DNA of 64,000 bases from an uncultured bacterium (GCA_945920215.1 CAMEJM010000001.1:1-64000); one strand, 5' to 3'. Positions 52,637-62,839 are shown, counted from the first letter of the stretch. Numbers and translations are program-made. The notes: a model not told the origin generated them from the sequence alone.

Positions 52637-55600
52637 TCATCCGTTGATGGCGGATACCTCCATTGTGATTTCTTCCAGCACGTCCAGAAGCGCTCTGACC
52701 GTGTCAAGGGCGGTGAAGATGGTCACGCCGTTTTCCACCGCACAACGGCGGATTGCCTGACCGTCGCACTCCGAGCCGGAGGCGTCATAGCGGCGGGTGT
52801 TGATGACGTAATTGACGTACCCCTGCCGGATAGAATCCAGAATTTCCTCGCTGCCCTCGCTGATTTTGCGCTTGACGCGGGTGCGGATACCGTGCTGCTT
52901 CAGAAACGCGGCGGTACCGGCGGTTGCCTCGATGTTGAAGCCCATGCGGTAGAAGCGGCGGATCAGGGGCAGCGCTTCCTCCTTGTCCTCGTCCGCAATC
53001 GTGGCAAAGACGGTTCCGTAATTGACCACCTGCATCCCGGACGCCTGCAAGGCTTTGTAAAGCGCGCGGGTCATCTTGCGGTCATAGCCGATGGCTTCTC
53101 CCGTGGATTTCATTTCTGGAGAGAGATAGGCGTCCATGCCGCGCAGTTTGGAGAAAGAGAACGCGGGTACCTTGACGTACCATTTTTCCCGTTCCGCGGG
53201 ATACACCTCGGTCAACCCCTGTTCTTTGAGACTGATTCCGAGAATGGCGAGCGTGCCGATGTCGGCAAGGCTGTAACCGGTGGACTTGGAGAGGAACGGC
53301 ACGGTGCGGGAGGAACGGGGATTGACCTCAATCACATACACGCCGCCATCGCGGTCCACAATAAACTGAATGTTGTAAAGCCCCACGATTCCGATCCCGC
53401 GCCCGAGGCGGGTGGTATAATCGATGATGGTGGCTTTCACCTTGCTTGACAGACTGAAAGAGGGGTATACGCTGATGGAGTCTCCGGAATGGATGCCCGT
53501 GCGTTCCACCAGTTCCATAATACCGGGGATAAAGACGTTTTCACCGTCGCAGACCGCGTCTACCTCCACTTCTTTTCCGCTGATGTATCTGTCTACCAAA
53601 ACGGGTTGCTTTTCGTCTATTTCCACCGCGGTTTTCAGGTAGCGGCGGAGCTGCTCCTCGTTGGCGACGATCTGCATGGCGCGCCCGCCGAGGACAAAGG
53701 AGGGTCGCACCAGCACGGGGTAACCGATCTCCGCCGCGGCGCGCACGCCCGCTTCAATGTCGGTGACCGCCTCGCCCTTCGGCTGAGGGATATTCAGGTC
53801 TTTGAGCACCTGTTCAAAGGCGTCGCGGTTCTCCGCACGCTCAATGGCGTCGCAGTCGGTGCCGATGATGGTGACCCCGCACGCCCGAAGCGGCGCGGCA
53901 AGGTTAATGGCGGTCTGACCGCCGAGGGAGGCAATCACGCCCATCGGCTTCTCAAGGTCGATGACGTTCATGACGTCCTCAACCGTCAGCGGCTCAAAAT
54001 AGAGTTTATCCGAGCAGGTATAATCCGTGGAAACCGTCTCGGGGTTGTTGTTGATGATGATCGCCTCGTAACCGTGGGCTTTGATGGTCATGACGGCGTG
54101 CACCGTGGAATAGTCGAACTCCACGCCCTGCCCGATCCTGATAGGACCCGAACCGAGCACCACGACCTTTTTGCGCTCCGAAACGACCGACTCGTTTTCC
54201 TCGGCGTAGGTGGAGTAAAAATACGGGATGTAGGAATCAAATTCGGAGGCGCAGGTGTCAATCATCTTATAGACCGGCACAATGCCCGCCGCTTTGCGCT
54301 TCTCGCGCACCTCTGCTTCCGTTATGCCCCACAGCCGGGCAACCGCGCGGTCGGAAAAGCCGTAGCGCTTTGCCTGCCGCAGCTCGTCCATGCTGCCGGG
54401 GTTATCGCGCAGCACCCGCTCGATGCGGATAATGTGCTGGATTTTTTCCAGGAAGAACAGGTCAATCTGAGTAGCGTCGCAGATCACGCCGATGTCCACG
54501 TCCCGCCGCATCAGTTCCGCCAAGGCGAAGATACGGTCGTCGGTGCCGGTGCGGACATAGCGCAGCATCTGCTCGGTCGGCATGGCGTCAAACTTCTTCA
54601 TATGCAGGTGCGTGACGCCGATTTCGAGGGAGCGGACGGCTTTGAGCAGGCTTTCCTCCAAGGTGCGCCCGATACTCATGCACTCGCCGGTGGCTTTCAT
54701 CTGCGTGGAAAGCTGATTGTTGGCGTCCGCAAACTTATCGAACGGGAAACGCGGAATTTTGGTGACCACGTAATCCAGCGTCGGCTCAAAGGAAGCCGGG
54801 GTGTTGGCAATGCGGATTTCATCCAGGGTGAAGCCCACCGCAATCTTGGCGGAAACGCGGGCAATCGGATAGCCGCTCGCCTTGCTTGCCAACGCGGAGG
54901 AGCGCGAAACTCTCGGGTTCACCTCGATGAGATAGTAATTGAAGGACTGTGGGTCAAGTGCAAACTGTACGTTACATCCGCCCTCGATTTTCAGTTCGCG
55001 TATCACGCGCAGGGCGCTGTCGCGCAGCAGGTGATATTCCTTGTTTGTCAGAGTCTGGCTGGGGCAGACCACGATGGAGTCGCCCGTGTGAATCCCGACG
55101 GGGTCGAGGTTTTCCATATTGCAGATGGCAAGCGCGGTATCGTTTGCATCGCGGATCACCTCGTACTCGATCTCCTTATAGCCGCGGATACTCTTTTCAA
55201 TCAGTACCTCGTGTACGGGAGAGAGCTTGAGGGCGTTTTTCATCACCTCGCGCAGCTCCTCTACATTATCGGCGAAACCACCGCCCGTGCCGCCGAGCGT
55301 GAACGCGGGGCGCAGTACCACCGGATAACCGATTTCCTCCGCCGCCGCAATGCCCTCCTCCATGGTATGGGCAATCTGCGAGGGGAGCACCGGCTCTCCG
55401 ATTTTTTCGCACAGTTCCTTGAACAGCAGTCTGTCCTCCGCCCGCTCAATCGATTCGCTCGACGTACCGAGCAGTTCCACGCCGCATTCCCGCAGCACGC
55501 CTTTTTTCTCAAGTTGCATGGCAAGGTTAAGTCCCGTCTGTCCGCCGATACCGGGCACAATGGCGTCGGGGCGCTCATGCCGGATGATGCGCGCTACATA

Positions 55601-55799
55601 TTCGAGCGTCAGCGGCTCCATGAAGATTTTATCCGCGATAGCGGTATCCGTCATGATGGTGGCGGGGTTGGAGTTGGCAAGGATGACCTCATAGCCTTCC
55701 TCGCGCAGTGCAAGGCAAGCCTGCGTGCCCGCGTAATCGAACTCCGCCGCCTGTCCGATGACAATGGGGCCGGAGCCAATCACCATAATTTTATGTAAA

Positions 55800-55816
<17 letters not shown>
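52637..55816 (-). CDS. carB: Carbamoyl-phosphate synthase large subunit
   Basis: The 1059-residue synthetase has the usual duplicated architecture. Two ATP-grasp halves each open with a GSGPIxIGQ..EFDY motif ([20 protein letters not shown] at the start; [20 protein letters not shown] about residue 555). A C-terminal allosteric domain with [20 protein letters not shown] follows. It makes carbamoyl phosphate from bicarbonate, ATP and ammonia delivered by CarA. It overlaps carA by 17 bp, normal for coupled synthesis of the 1:1 complex. Confidence 0.97.
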
Positions 55817-56878
<1,062 letters not shown>

Positions 56879-56906
<28 letters not shown>

Positions 56907-58090
56907 ACTATCTTTCCTCCGACTTGGTTCAATATGCAACGTCCGAACACCCGGGCGCCCGCAAAGGGCGTGCTTTTTCCTTTGGACAAAAACTGCGCGG
57001 GGTCAACGGTATACGCCCGATGGGGGTCAAAAACAACTATGTCTCCGTCGTCGGGAATCCCGAAGCGGCGGCGGGGCGCCACCGACATACACTCGATGAG
57101 TCTTTCAAGGGTCAACTTCCCCTCGCGTACCAAATAGGTATACAGCACCGGGAATGCGGTTTCCAGCCCGACTACCCCCATGGCGCTGCCTGCCAGCCCG
57201 CGGGATTTTTCCTCGGCGGAGTGCGGGGCGTGGTCGGTGGCTATCATATCGATTGTGCCGTCGCACACGCCCCGGAGAAGCGCCTCCCGGTCGGACGCGG
57301 AGCGCAGGGGGGGATTCATCTTGAAGCGCCCGTCCTCCTGCAAATCGTTTTCATCCAGCAGCAGGTAGTGCGGCGCCGTTTCGCAGGTGACGTCCACGCC
57401 TCGCCGCTTTGCCTGACGGATCAGCTCCACGCTTTCGCGGCAGGAAACGTGACAGACGTGATAGGCGCAGCCGGTTTCCTCCGCCAGGCGCAAATCTCTT
57501 TCGATGGGGCGCCATTCGCTCTCGGAGCAGATCCCGCGGTGCCCGTGTGCCTTAGCGTATACGCCGTCATGGATATAGCCGCCGCGCAAAAGCGAGTTGT
57601 CCTCACAGTGCGCCGCCACGATTTTCCCGAGGGCGTGCGCCTGCCGCATTGCCGCGCGCATGGTTTCCTCGTCCTGCACGCCCCGTCCGTCGTCCGAAAA
57701 GGCAATGACCTGCCGCGCAAGCGCGGCAAGGTCGGAAAGTTGTTCCCCGCGCTCCCCGACGGTCAGCGCCCCGTAGGGGTACACCCGAACCCGCGCGTCA
57801 CGCCGGATAACGGCGAGCTGCTCCTCCAGGTGCGGCAGACTGTCCGGCACCGGGTTCAGGTTCGGCATGGTGCAGAGGGCGGCATACCCTGCGCGCCCCG
57901 CCGCCGCGGTACCCGAAGCAATGGTCTCCTTATAAGAAAAGCCCGGCTCTCGAAGATGAACGTGCACATCAACGAAACCGGGAAAAATCAAACACCCTGC
58001 AGGCGGGCAAATTTCGGAAACGTCGCCGACAGAGCAGTCCGCCTGTACAAACCGCCCCGCCTGATATACCTGTGCCTGCTGAAAGGTCAT
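56879..58090 (-). CDS. pyrC: Dihydroorotase
   Basis: The 403-residue class I dihydroorotase cyclises carbamoyl aspartate. Metal ligands are in DVHVHLREPG, AHCED, YHVCHVSC and IATDHAPHS. The substrate-binding MNPPLR is also present. It is the first structural gene of the operon; AGGAGG lies 7 bases before the ATG. Its leader carries an attenuator-type terminator, so this gene's translation start is where the control region ends. Confidence 0.96.
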
Positions 58091-58118
58091 AGCGCGCCTC
58101 CTGAATGTCTTATTTTAC

Positions 58119-58223
58119 AAAAAAAATCTTGCCGACGGCAAGACGCAACACGCCCCTCTTCCGGGAAAACGCCCGGTCTTCGGCGCACCAATCTTGCCGG
58201 CATCTCGTGCCGTCTTAAAGATT
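58119..58223 (-). promoter_or_regulatory. pyr operon attenuator leader
   Basis: Reading the minus strand, an intrinsic terminator (TCTTGCCG / CGGCAAGA stem, 58127-58143, then eight T residues at 58119-58126) sits 28 bp before pyrC. About 60 bases upstream lies a second hairpin region (58191-58223) with a CGGCAAGA segment perfectly complementary to the terminator's 5' arm. The two pairings exclude each other. A PyrR-type binding loop was not recognised. Confidence 0.75.
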
Positions 58224-58238
58224 TTCCGAATTTTTAAC

Positions 58239-58267
58239 AGTATAACATACTCATCGCGCTTTGTCAA
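58239..58267 (-). promoter_or_regulatory. Promoter of the pyr operon
   Basis: TATACT (58239-58244) and a perfect TTGACA (58262-58267) are read on the minus strand, 17 bp apart. Transcripts should start near 58231, giving a leader of about 140 bases. Confidence 0.85.
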
Positions 58268-58364
58268 TCGGGCTGCGCGCATTTCGGCAGGTTTTACGGT
58301 TTTTCTTGCGCCCGTTTCGCCGCTTTTGTACCCTTTCCACTTTCCCGGCTGTAAAGAGCAGCAT

Positions 58365-58390
58365 AAAAAGCAGACTTTTGCCTGCTTTTT
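58365..58390. terminator. Bidirectional terminator
   Basis: The 9-bp stem AAAAAGCAG / CTGCTTTTT is 37 bp past the NUDIX gene stop; it serves that gene on the minus strand. Confidence 0.8.
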
Positions 58391-58426
58391 ACCTTATTAT
58401 ATCTGATGAAGAGGTGCACGGGCGCT

Positions 58427-59185
58427 TCATTTTGCAGCCGTGCGTTTTTCCTCCTCGGCAAGCTTGCGCTCCAGGCGATTGAAAATGCCGCGCAGCTCCC
58501 GATGCCCGAACAGCTTCTGAATCTCGGCGCGGGGCAGCCATTTTGCGTCTCCTATCTCGCCCTCGCGCAGGGTGACTTCTCCGTCAAACGGTACCGCGAA
58601 CAGCACGACCTTTTTCTTGGAACGTCTGTTATGTACCGAGTAAAAGATTTCACAGCGGAAATCCTGCGGAATCTCCATGCGAACGCCGATCTCCTCCTCC
58701 ACCTCACGCCGTGCGGTGGCAAGCTCGTCCTCTCCCAGTTCCATATGTCCCTTGGGAAAGCTCCATGTGGAGGAACCGGATTGAAAAAGCGCAAGATATT
58801 CCAACCGCCTGCCGCGCACACGGTACGGTATCACGCCGCAGGACTTTTCATACAGACAGAACAGGCGCATTCCGTCCGTTGCCTCTTTTGCCGCGATCGC
58901 CTCGCGTATCCAAGGCTCATACATTTCAACCCCCACGGGGGCAACAATCAATCTGTCACTTCCCTCGGCATAACGGCGCATGACGGAAATGACCTTTCCC
59001 GTATAGCTCCCGCCGCATCTGGCAACGCCCAAGAGATAGGCAGGTCTGTTCCCGCCGTCCGCGCCGCCGTGTACAATGCCGCTTCTGAGGATGTCCGAAG
59101 CGCATTCCGCTCCGTCCTGCTCCAGAGTTACCGTTACGATCTTGCCCAACCAGCCGAGGAGTGTCCGCGTCCTTTCGTCGGTCAT
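58427..59185 (-). CDS. NUDIX hydrolase with N-terminal inorganic-pyrophosphatase-like domain
   Basis: The 252-residue protein has two parts. Residues 1-105 follow the layout of a reduced inorganic-pyrophosphatase-like domain known in clostridial NUDIX fusions (LGKIVTVTLEQ, AYLLGVARCGGSYTGKVISV, DRLIVAPVG). Residues about 115-245 are a NUDIX domain with the complete box GHMELGEDELATARREVEEE plus IGV. NUDIX enzymes cleave nucleoside-diphosphate-linked substrates; the substrate here is unknown. The first domain seems to lack the acidic metal cluster of true pyrophosphatases. The start at 59185 has GGGAG 6 bases upstream; the gene diverges from lexA. Confidence 0.85.
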   Translation of the reverse strand: MTDERTRTLLGWLGKIVTVTLEQDGAECASDILRSGIVHGGADGGNRPAYLLGVARCGGSYTGKVISVMRRYAEGSDRLIVAPVGVEMYEPWIREAIAAKEATDGMRLFCLYEKSCGVIPYRVRGRRLEYLALFQSGSSTWSFPKGHMELGEDELATARREVEEEIGVRMEIPQDFRCEIFYSVHNRRSKKKVVLFAVPFDGEVTLREGEIGDAKWLPRAEIQKLFGHRELRGIFNRLERKLAEEEKRTAAK

Positions 59186-59232
59186 ACGGTTCTCCCTCAT
59201 CTTACTCGCGCTTCCGCGCGCTCTTCCATGAC

Positions 59233-59261
59233 AGTATATCATATTTATACGCAAATTGCAA
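59233..59261 (-). promoter_or_regulatory. Promoter of the NUDIX gene
   Basis: TATACT (59233-59238) and TTGCAA (59256-59261) are read on the minus strand with a 17-bp spacer. Confidence 0.7.
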
Positions 59262-59318
59262 AGGAATTATCAGATTTTCACGCAAAGAAAAGAATATTTT
59301 GGTTTTTTGATTCCGCGC

Positions 59319-59347
59319 TTGACTTGCGCCCATACATATGGTATACT
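59319..59347 (+). promoter_or_regulatory. Promoter of the lexA operon
   Basis: TTGACT (59319-59324) and TATACT (59342-59347) are 17 bp apart, 44 bp before the lexA ATG. Confidence 0.8.
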
Positions 59348-59356
59348 TTTTTTAAA

Positions 59357-59373
59357 TGAGACATATCGTCTCA
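59357..59373. promoter_or_regulatory. Candidate LexA operator (SOS box)
   Basis: TGAGACATATCGTCTCA is an inverted repeat TGAGAC-N5-GTCTCA starting at the expected transcription start of lexA. It differs from the Bacillus CGAAC-N4-GTTCG box. Autoregulation by LexA is inferred from position. Confidence 0.55.
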
Positions 59374-59391
59374 CATAAAAGCGGAGGCAAT

Positions 59392-59994
59392 ATGCGACAG
59401 AAAAACGAAGAAACATTTGCAAAAATCAAAGGGTATCTGAACGAGTATTTCACGGCGAACGCCGCTGCGCCCACCATTCGCACCGTCAGCGCCGCGACGG
59501 GGATCCCCCGCCCGACGGTACAGCGCTACCTTGCGGAAATGGGCAGGCGCGGAGAAATTGAATATGAAAACGGTCACATTGTGACGCCCGCAAGCGGAAA
59601 AATGCGCGCCGACTGCGTGACGGTGCCGCTTTTGGGCGAGGTGGCCTGCGGTCTGCCCGCCTACGAGGAGGAGCATATTGAAATGTATCTGCGTCTGCCG
59701 CGGGAGTTGGTGGGAGACGAGGGCTGTTATCTTCTCCGTGCACGCGGAGAATCCATGATCGACGCAGGAATCGAAGAGGGGGACCTGGTGCTTATCCGCC
59801 GTCGGAATACCGCCGAAGCGGGGCAAATCGCAGTCGTGCTGGTGGAGGGGGAGGTCACGCTCAAGCGCTATTACCCGGAACCGGAGCGGCACCGTGTGCG
59901 CCTGCACCCGGAAAACAAATCCATGCCGGACATCTATGTGCAGTCTGCCGTGGTACAGGGCGTGGCATTCAAAGTAATCAAGGATCTACACTGA
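59392..59994 (+). CDS. lexA: LexA-type SOS repressor
   Basis: The 200-residue repressor has an N-terminal winged-helix DNA-binding domain (PTIRTVSAATGIPRPTVQRY, about 27-46) and an S24 self-cleaving domain. The Ser121/Lys158 dyad is intact (RGESMID; VTLKRYY), spaced as in E. coli LexA (Ser119/Lys156). The cleavage site is Cys86-Gly87 (GEVACGLP), rather than the usual Ala-Gly. A palindrome lies on its promoter. It leads a three-gene set with a Y-family polymerase, so this is the SOS translesion operon. The start follows GGAGG. Confidence 0.9.
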   Translation: MRQKNEETFAKIKGYLNEYFTANAAAPTIRTVSAATGIPRPTVQRYLAEMGRRGEIEYENGHIVTPASGKMRADCVTVPLLGEVACGLPAYEEEHIEMYLRLPRELVGDEGCYLLRARGESMIDAGIEEGDLVLIRRRNTAEAGQIAVVLVEGEVTLKRYYPEPERHRVRLHPENKSMPDIYVQSAVVQGVAFKVIKDLH

Positions 59995-59995
59995 C

Positions 59996-60253
59996 ATGAA
60001 AACCTATACGCGCGTGCCTCTGGGCATGGAGGCGCTGTTTACCCCGGACGGGCGTCTGAAGCCCCTGCGGCTTCATTTCGGCGGTCAATGCTATGAAATC
60101 GACCGCATTCTCTCGGTGCGCAAATACTGCCCGCAGGTGGTTGCCTGCATCGCGCCGGTGGAATACGCCGTCATCATCGACGGCGTTCACAAGAAGATAT
60201 ATTACGAGGCGGACAGCGGCACATGGTTTTCCATCCGGGAGAGCGAGACATGA
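59996..60253 (+). CDS. Small protein of the SOS operon, unknown
   Basis: This 85-residue protein has a beta-rich look: GRLKPLRLHFGGQCYEIDRI, then VEYAVIIDGVHKKIYYEADSGTWFSI. I do not recognise a confirmed family. The sequence layout somewhat resembles DUF6504-like small domains linked to ImuB/DnaE2 genes in Actinobacteria, but this is weak. It begins one base after lexA and overlaps the polymerase by 4 bp (ATGA), so it is translated with both and is likely part of the DNA-damage response. Confidence 0.7.
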   Translation: MKTYTRVPLGMEALFTPDGRLKPLRLHFGGQCYEIDRILSVRKYCPQVVACIAPVEYAVIIDGVHKKIYYEADSGTWFSIRESET

Positions 60254-61506
60254 CTGACCGTGTGATTCTGCACGTGGACCTCAACTGCTTCTACGCCTCC
60301 GTGGAAGCCGTGCTGAACCCCGCCCTGCGCGGCGCGGCAGTGGCGGTCTGCGGTTCCAAGGAGGACCGGCACGGCATTGTTCTTGCCAAATCCGAGGTGG
60401 CGAAGCGAGCGGGGGTAAAAACCGGAATGATTACCGCGGAGGCGCAAAGGCTCTGCCCCTCTCTGATCGTGGTGCCGCCGCGTTTCTCCATGTACGAAAA
60501 ATTCTCCCGTCTGGCAAGGAATATCTATCTGCGGTATTCCGATTATGTGGAGCCGTTCGGCATGGACGAAAACTGGATCGACCTGACGGGCGCCATGGCG
60601 CACTATGAAAGCCCCTTTGCGGTGGCGGAGGAAATCCGCACCACCGTTTCGAGAGAACTGGGTCTGACGGTATCGGTGGGCGTTTCTTTCAATAAGATTT
60701 TTGCCAAGCTCGCCTCCGACATGAAAAAGCCCGACGCCACCACCATCATCTCGCGGGAAAACTTCCGCGAGGTAGCTTGGAGAGCGCCGGCAACCGACCT
60801 TTTGTTTGTGGGCCGCAGCACCGGGAAAATCCTCACGCGCTATTCCATTCACACCATCGGCGATCTGGCAAAAGCCGACCCGCGTCTGCTCACCGCGCTG
60901 CTCGGAAAAAGCGGCGGTATGCTGTACGCCTTTGCAAACGGTCTTGATACCGCGCGCGTGCGGCGCGCGGACGAAACCACCCCGCCGAAAAGCGTCGGGC
61001 ACGGCATTACCTGCAACGCCGACGTGACGGAAGATGAAGAGGTGGCGCGCATCTTTTTGGAATTGGCGCAGGACATCGGACGGCAGCTCCGCCGTGAAAA
61101 GCTGTACGCCGACGGAATTCAGATTGCCGTCAAGAACCGTCTGCTTGAAACCAAGCAGTTTGATTCTTTTCTCCCCGCCCGCACGCAAAGCGCGCGCGTC
61201 ATCGCGGAAGCGGCTTTTTCACTCTACCGCCGGCAATACCGCCGCGACAGTCCCGTCCGCGCCCTGACGGTGCGCGCCACCCGCCTCACCGACACGCCGC
61301 AGGGAGACCAGATGAACCTGTTTTACGACTACGCCCGTCTTGACCGTGAAACGCGCTTGGAGCGCGCGACCGACGACATTATTTCCCGCTATGGCCGTGG
61401 AAGCATCTGTCCTGCGGCGGTTCTGCTCAATGACAAGACCCGCAGTCACGCGTCCGGGGTTTCTGTGTTGCCGCCCCCGTATTTCGCGGGGATGAAAACA
61501 AACTGA
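60250..61506 (+). CDS. dinB: Y-family DNA polymerase (DinB/UmuC type)
   Basis: The 418-residue translesion polymerase has the first metal Asp10 in HVDLNCFYASVEAV and the second acidic pair in PFGMDENWIDLTG (Asp106, Glu107, in place of SIDEAFLD). The GVSFNKIFAKLASDMKKPD palm segment, thumb HhH region and little-finger domain follow. A beta-clamp-binding peptide QMNLF lies near residue 365. It copies damaged DNA; the third position in a lexA-led operon shows SOS induction. A terminator follows about 35 bp downstream. Confidence 0.93.
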   Translation: MTDRVILHVDLNCFYASVEAVLNPALRGAAVAVCGSKEDRHGIVLAKSEVAKRAGVKTGMITAEAQRLCPSLIVVPPRFSMYEKFSRLARNIYLRYSDYVEPFGMDENWIDLTGAMAHYESPFAVAEEIRTTVSRELGLTVSVGVSFNKIFAKLASDMKKPDATTIISRENFREVAWRAPATDLLFVGRSTGKILTRYSIHTIGDLAKADPRLLTALLGKSGGMLYAFANGLDTARVRRADETTPPKSVGHGITCNADVTEDEEVARIFLELAQDIGRQLRREKLYADGIQIAVKNRLLETKQFDSFLPARTQSARVIAEAAFSLYRRQYRRDSPVRALTVRATRLTDTPQGDQMNLFYDYARLDRETRLERATDDIISRYGRGSICPAAVLLNDKTRSHASGVSVLPPPYFAGMKTN

Positions 61507-61540
61507 ATAAAAGCCTACACGTCATACATTTCAGCAAAAC

Positions 61541-61571
61541 AAAAAATGCCGCCCCCGTGGGCGGCATTTTT
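61541..61571. terminator. Bidirectional terminator after dinB
   Basis: The stem AAAATGCCGCCC / GGGCGGCATTTT, flanked by A- and T-runs, lies between two convergent genes. Confidence 0.9.
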
Positions 61572-61578
61572 GCACCGT

Positions 61579-61800
61579 TCAGACATTGAGCAAACGGCAA
61601 ATCTTGTGGCTGAGAATCATGCAAACGAGGTCCAGTACCCAAACAACGGTGAAACCGAAGATCAGGCGAATCAGAGCTGCCACAATCTTTCCTTCCGTGA
61701 AACGGGTGATAGCCCCGCAAATCCAGGAAGTGAAAGGAATGATTGCCAGAATCAGGCTGACAATCCACGCAAGACCGAAGTAATCTTTCTTAGCTGCCAT
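61579..61800 (-). CDS. Small membrane protein, unknown
   Basis: This 73-residue protein has two or three hydrophobic segments (about 8-32 and 42-63). It begins MAAKKDYFGLAWIVSLILA and contains RFTEGKIVAALIRLIFGF. No family is recognised; small two-helix proteins of this kind are common in Clostridia. GAGGAG lies 9 bases before the ATG at 61800; an upstream in-frame ATG at 61818 lies near that site. The terminator at 61541 ends it. Confidence 0.65.
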   Translation of the reverse strand: MAAKKDYFGLAWIVSLILAIIPFTSWICGAITRFTEGKIVAALIRLIFGFTVVWVLDLVCMILSHKICRLLNV

Positions 61801-61911
61801 CGTAAATTCTCCTCTCAATCAATGATATGCCCATTGTAGCATAATAGAACCGGACTGTCAACAAAAAAACGACAAAAAACGACCGGCAGGGCGACGTCGG
61901 TGCAAAAAACA

Positions 61912-61932
61912 GAGCCGGGTGTTTCCCGGCTC
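61912..61932 (-). terminator. Terminator after the ECF S component gene
   Basis: An 8-bp stem GAGCCGGG / CCCGGCTC is followed on the minus strand by TGTTTTTTG. Confidence 0.8.
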
Positions 61933-61952
61933 GAAAAATCTGTCAATGACGC

Positions 61953-62564
61953 TCATTCATTTCCATGGCGCAAGGTACGCACCGCGCGAATGATACGGGC
62001 AATGGCGGGGCACAGGATCGCGTTAAGAGCGAACTCCACCAAAAAGTTAATACCGACAAAGGCGGTAATCAAAAACGTGAAAATATTGCCGACCGTTTCG
62101 CTCCCGAAGAAATTGATAATATCGCCGGAGAAGCACAGCAACATCATGACCACGAAAATGCCCGTATTCACAACGGGAGCCGCTAAAGCGGCAAGGCAAA
62201 TACCGATGGATTTGCGAGGTACATAACGGTAAATCAGCCCTGCGACAGCGCCTGCCGCCATTGTTTTGCCGAAGCAGACCACGATAAACCAGAAAGGCGA
62301 AGTCTGGAAAAGGATCAGCATCAATCCGGGCGCTGTAATACAGGGAATAAAATTGACGAGCCCCAGGACAAAACCGAGGAACAAGCCTGCCCAGGGACCA
62401 AACAGGGCGGCGCCTATCACGATCGGAACCAGCGACAGGGTGATGGTTACATTCAAAACAGGGATGGTCATGAAACTGCAAAGCAATTGCAGAATCACCG
62501 TCAAGGCAGTCAACAAGGCAAACTGCACCAAACGCATTGTTTTTTGAGTAGAATTGGTAATCAT
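61953..62564 (-). CDS. ECF-type vitamin transporter S component
   Basis: This 203-residue protein has five or six hydrophobic helices typical of S components (substrate-binding proteins of energy-coupling-factor importers). The opening LVQFALLTALTVILQLL, GPWAGLFLGFVLGLVNF and late GINFLVEFALNAIL are family-like. It would work with a shared EcfAA'T module coded elsewhere. The vitamin cannot be told from sequence. GGAG lies 10 bases before the ATG. No known riboswitch was recognised in the 110-bp leader. Confidence 0.83.
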   Translation of the reverse strand: MITNSTQKTMRLVQFALLTALTVILQLLCSFMTIPVLNVTITLSLVPIVIGAALFGPWAGLFLGFVLGLVNFIPCITAPGLMLILFQTSPFWFIVVCFGKTMAAGAVAGLIYRYVPRKSIGICLAALAAPVVNTGIFVVMMLLCFSGDIINFFGSETVGNIFTFLITAFVGINFLVEFALNAILCPAIARIIRAVRTLRHGNE

Positions 62565-62672
62565 TGGAACATTTCTCCGTTCTTTTTTATGAAACTAAAA
62601 AGTCCATTCCGAAGCAGTCAGTTCCGGTGACGAAGAGCAAACACACCATTTCAGTTGATTGCTTTCTGTTTT

Positions 62673-62701
62673 ATTTTAACACAATATACATCTTTTGACA
62701 A
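62673..62701 (-). promoter_or_regulatory. Promoter of the ECF S component gene
   Basis: TAAAAT (62673-62678) and TTGTCA (62696-62701) are read on the minus strand with a 17-bp spacer. Confidence 0.55.
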
Positions 62702-62839
62702 GCAACGAAACCGCGAAAAACTCCGTTCCGTAGTTCTGCTTTCCTGTGCATAATTCCAAAAATCGGCGAAAAATTCCCGCTTAAGACTTCGGCTTTCCCA
62801 ACATGAAAAAGGAGTTCCCTCCGCAGATAAAAAAGAACG

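Larger units (their letters stand above)
58091..58426. other. Intergenic region: pyr leader, promoter and NUDIX terminator
   Basis: This 336-bp region contains the pyr attenuator and promoter on its left (to 58267) and a bidirectional terminator at 58365-58390. The stretch 58268-58364 shows nothing recognisable. Confidence 0.7.

Noticed and set aside
53489..55798. 769-codon frame antisense to carB
   Set aside because: Shadow frame caused by codon bias opposite a well-identified gene; no family features.
58091..58230. PyrR-binding loop in the pyr leader
   Set aside because: TCCCGGAAGAGGG is only loosely like the PyrR consensus and does not sit in a clear stem-loop of the right form.
62565..62672. 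Riboswitch upstream of the ECF S component
   Set aside because: No hallmark of TPP, cobalamin, folate, FMN or preQ1 riboswitches could be found by eye.
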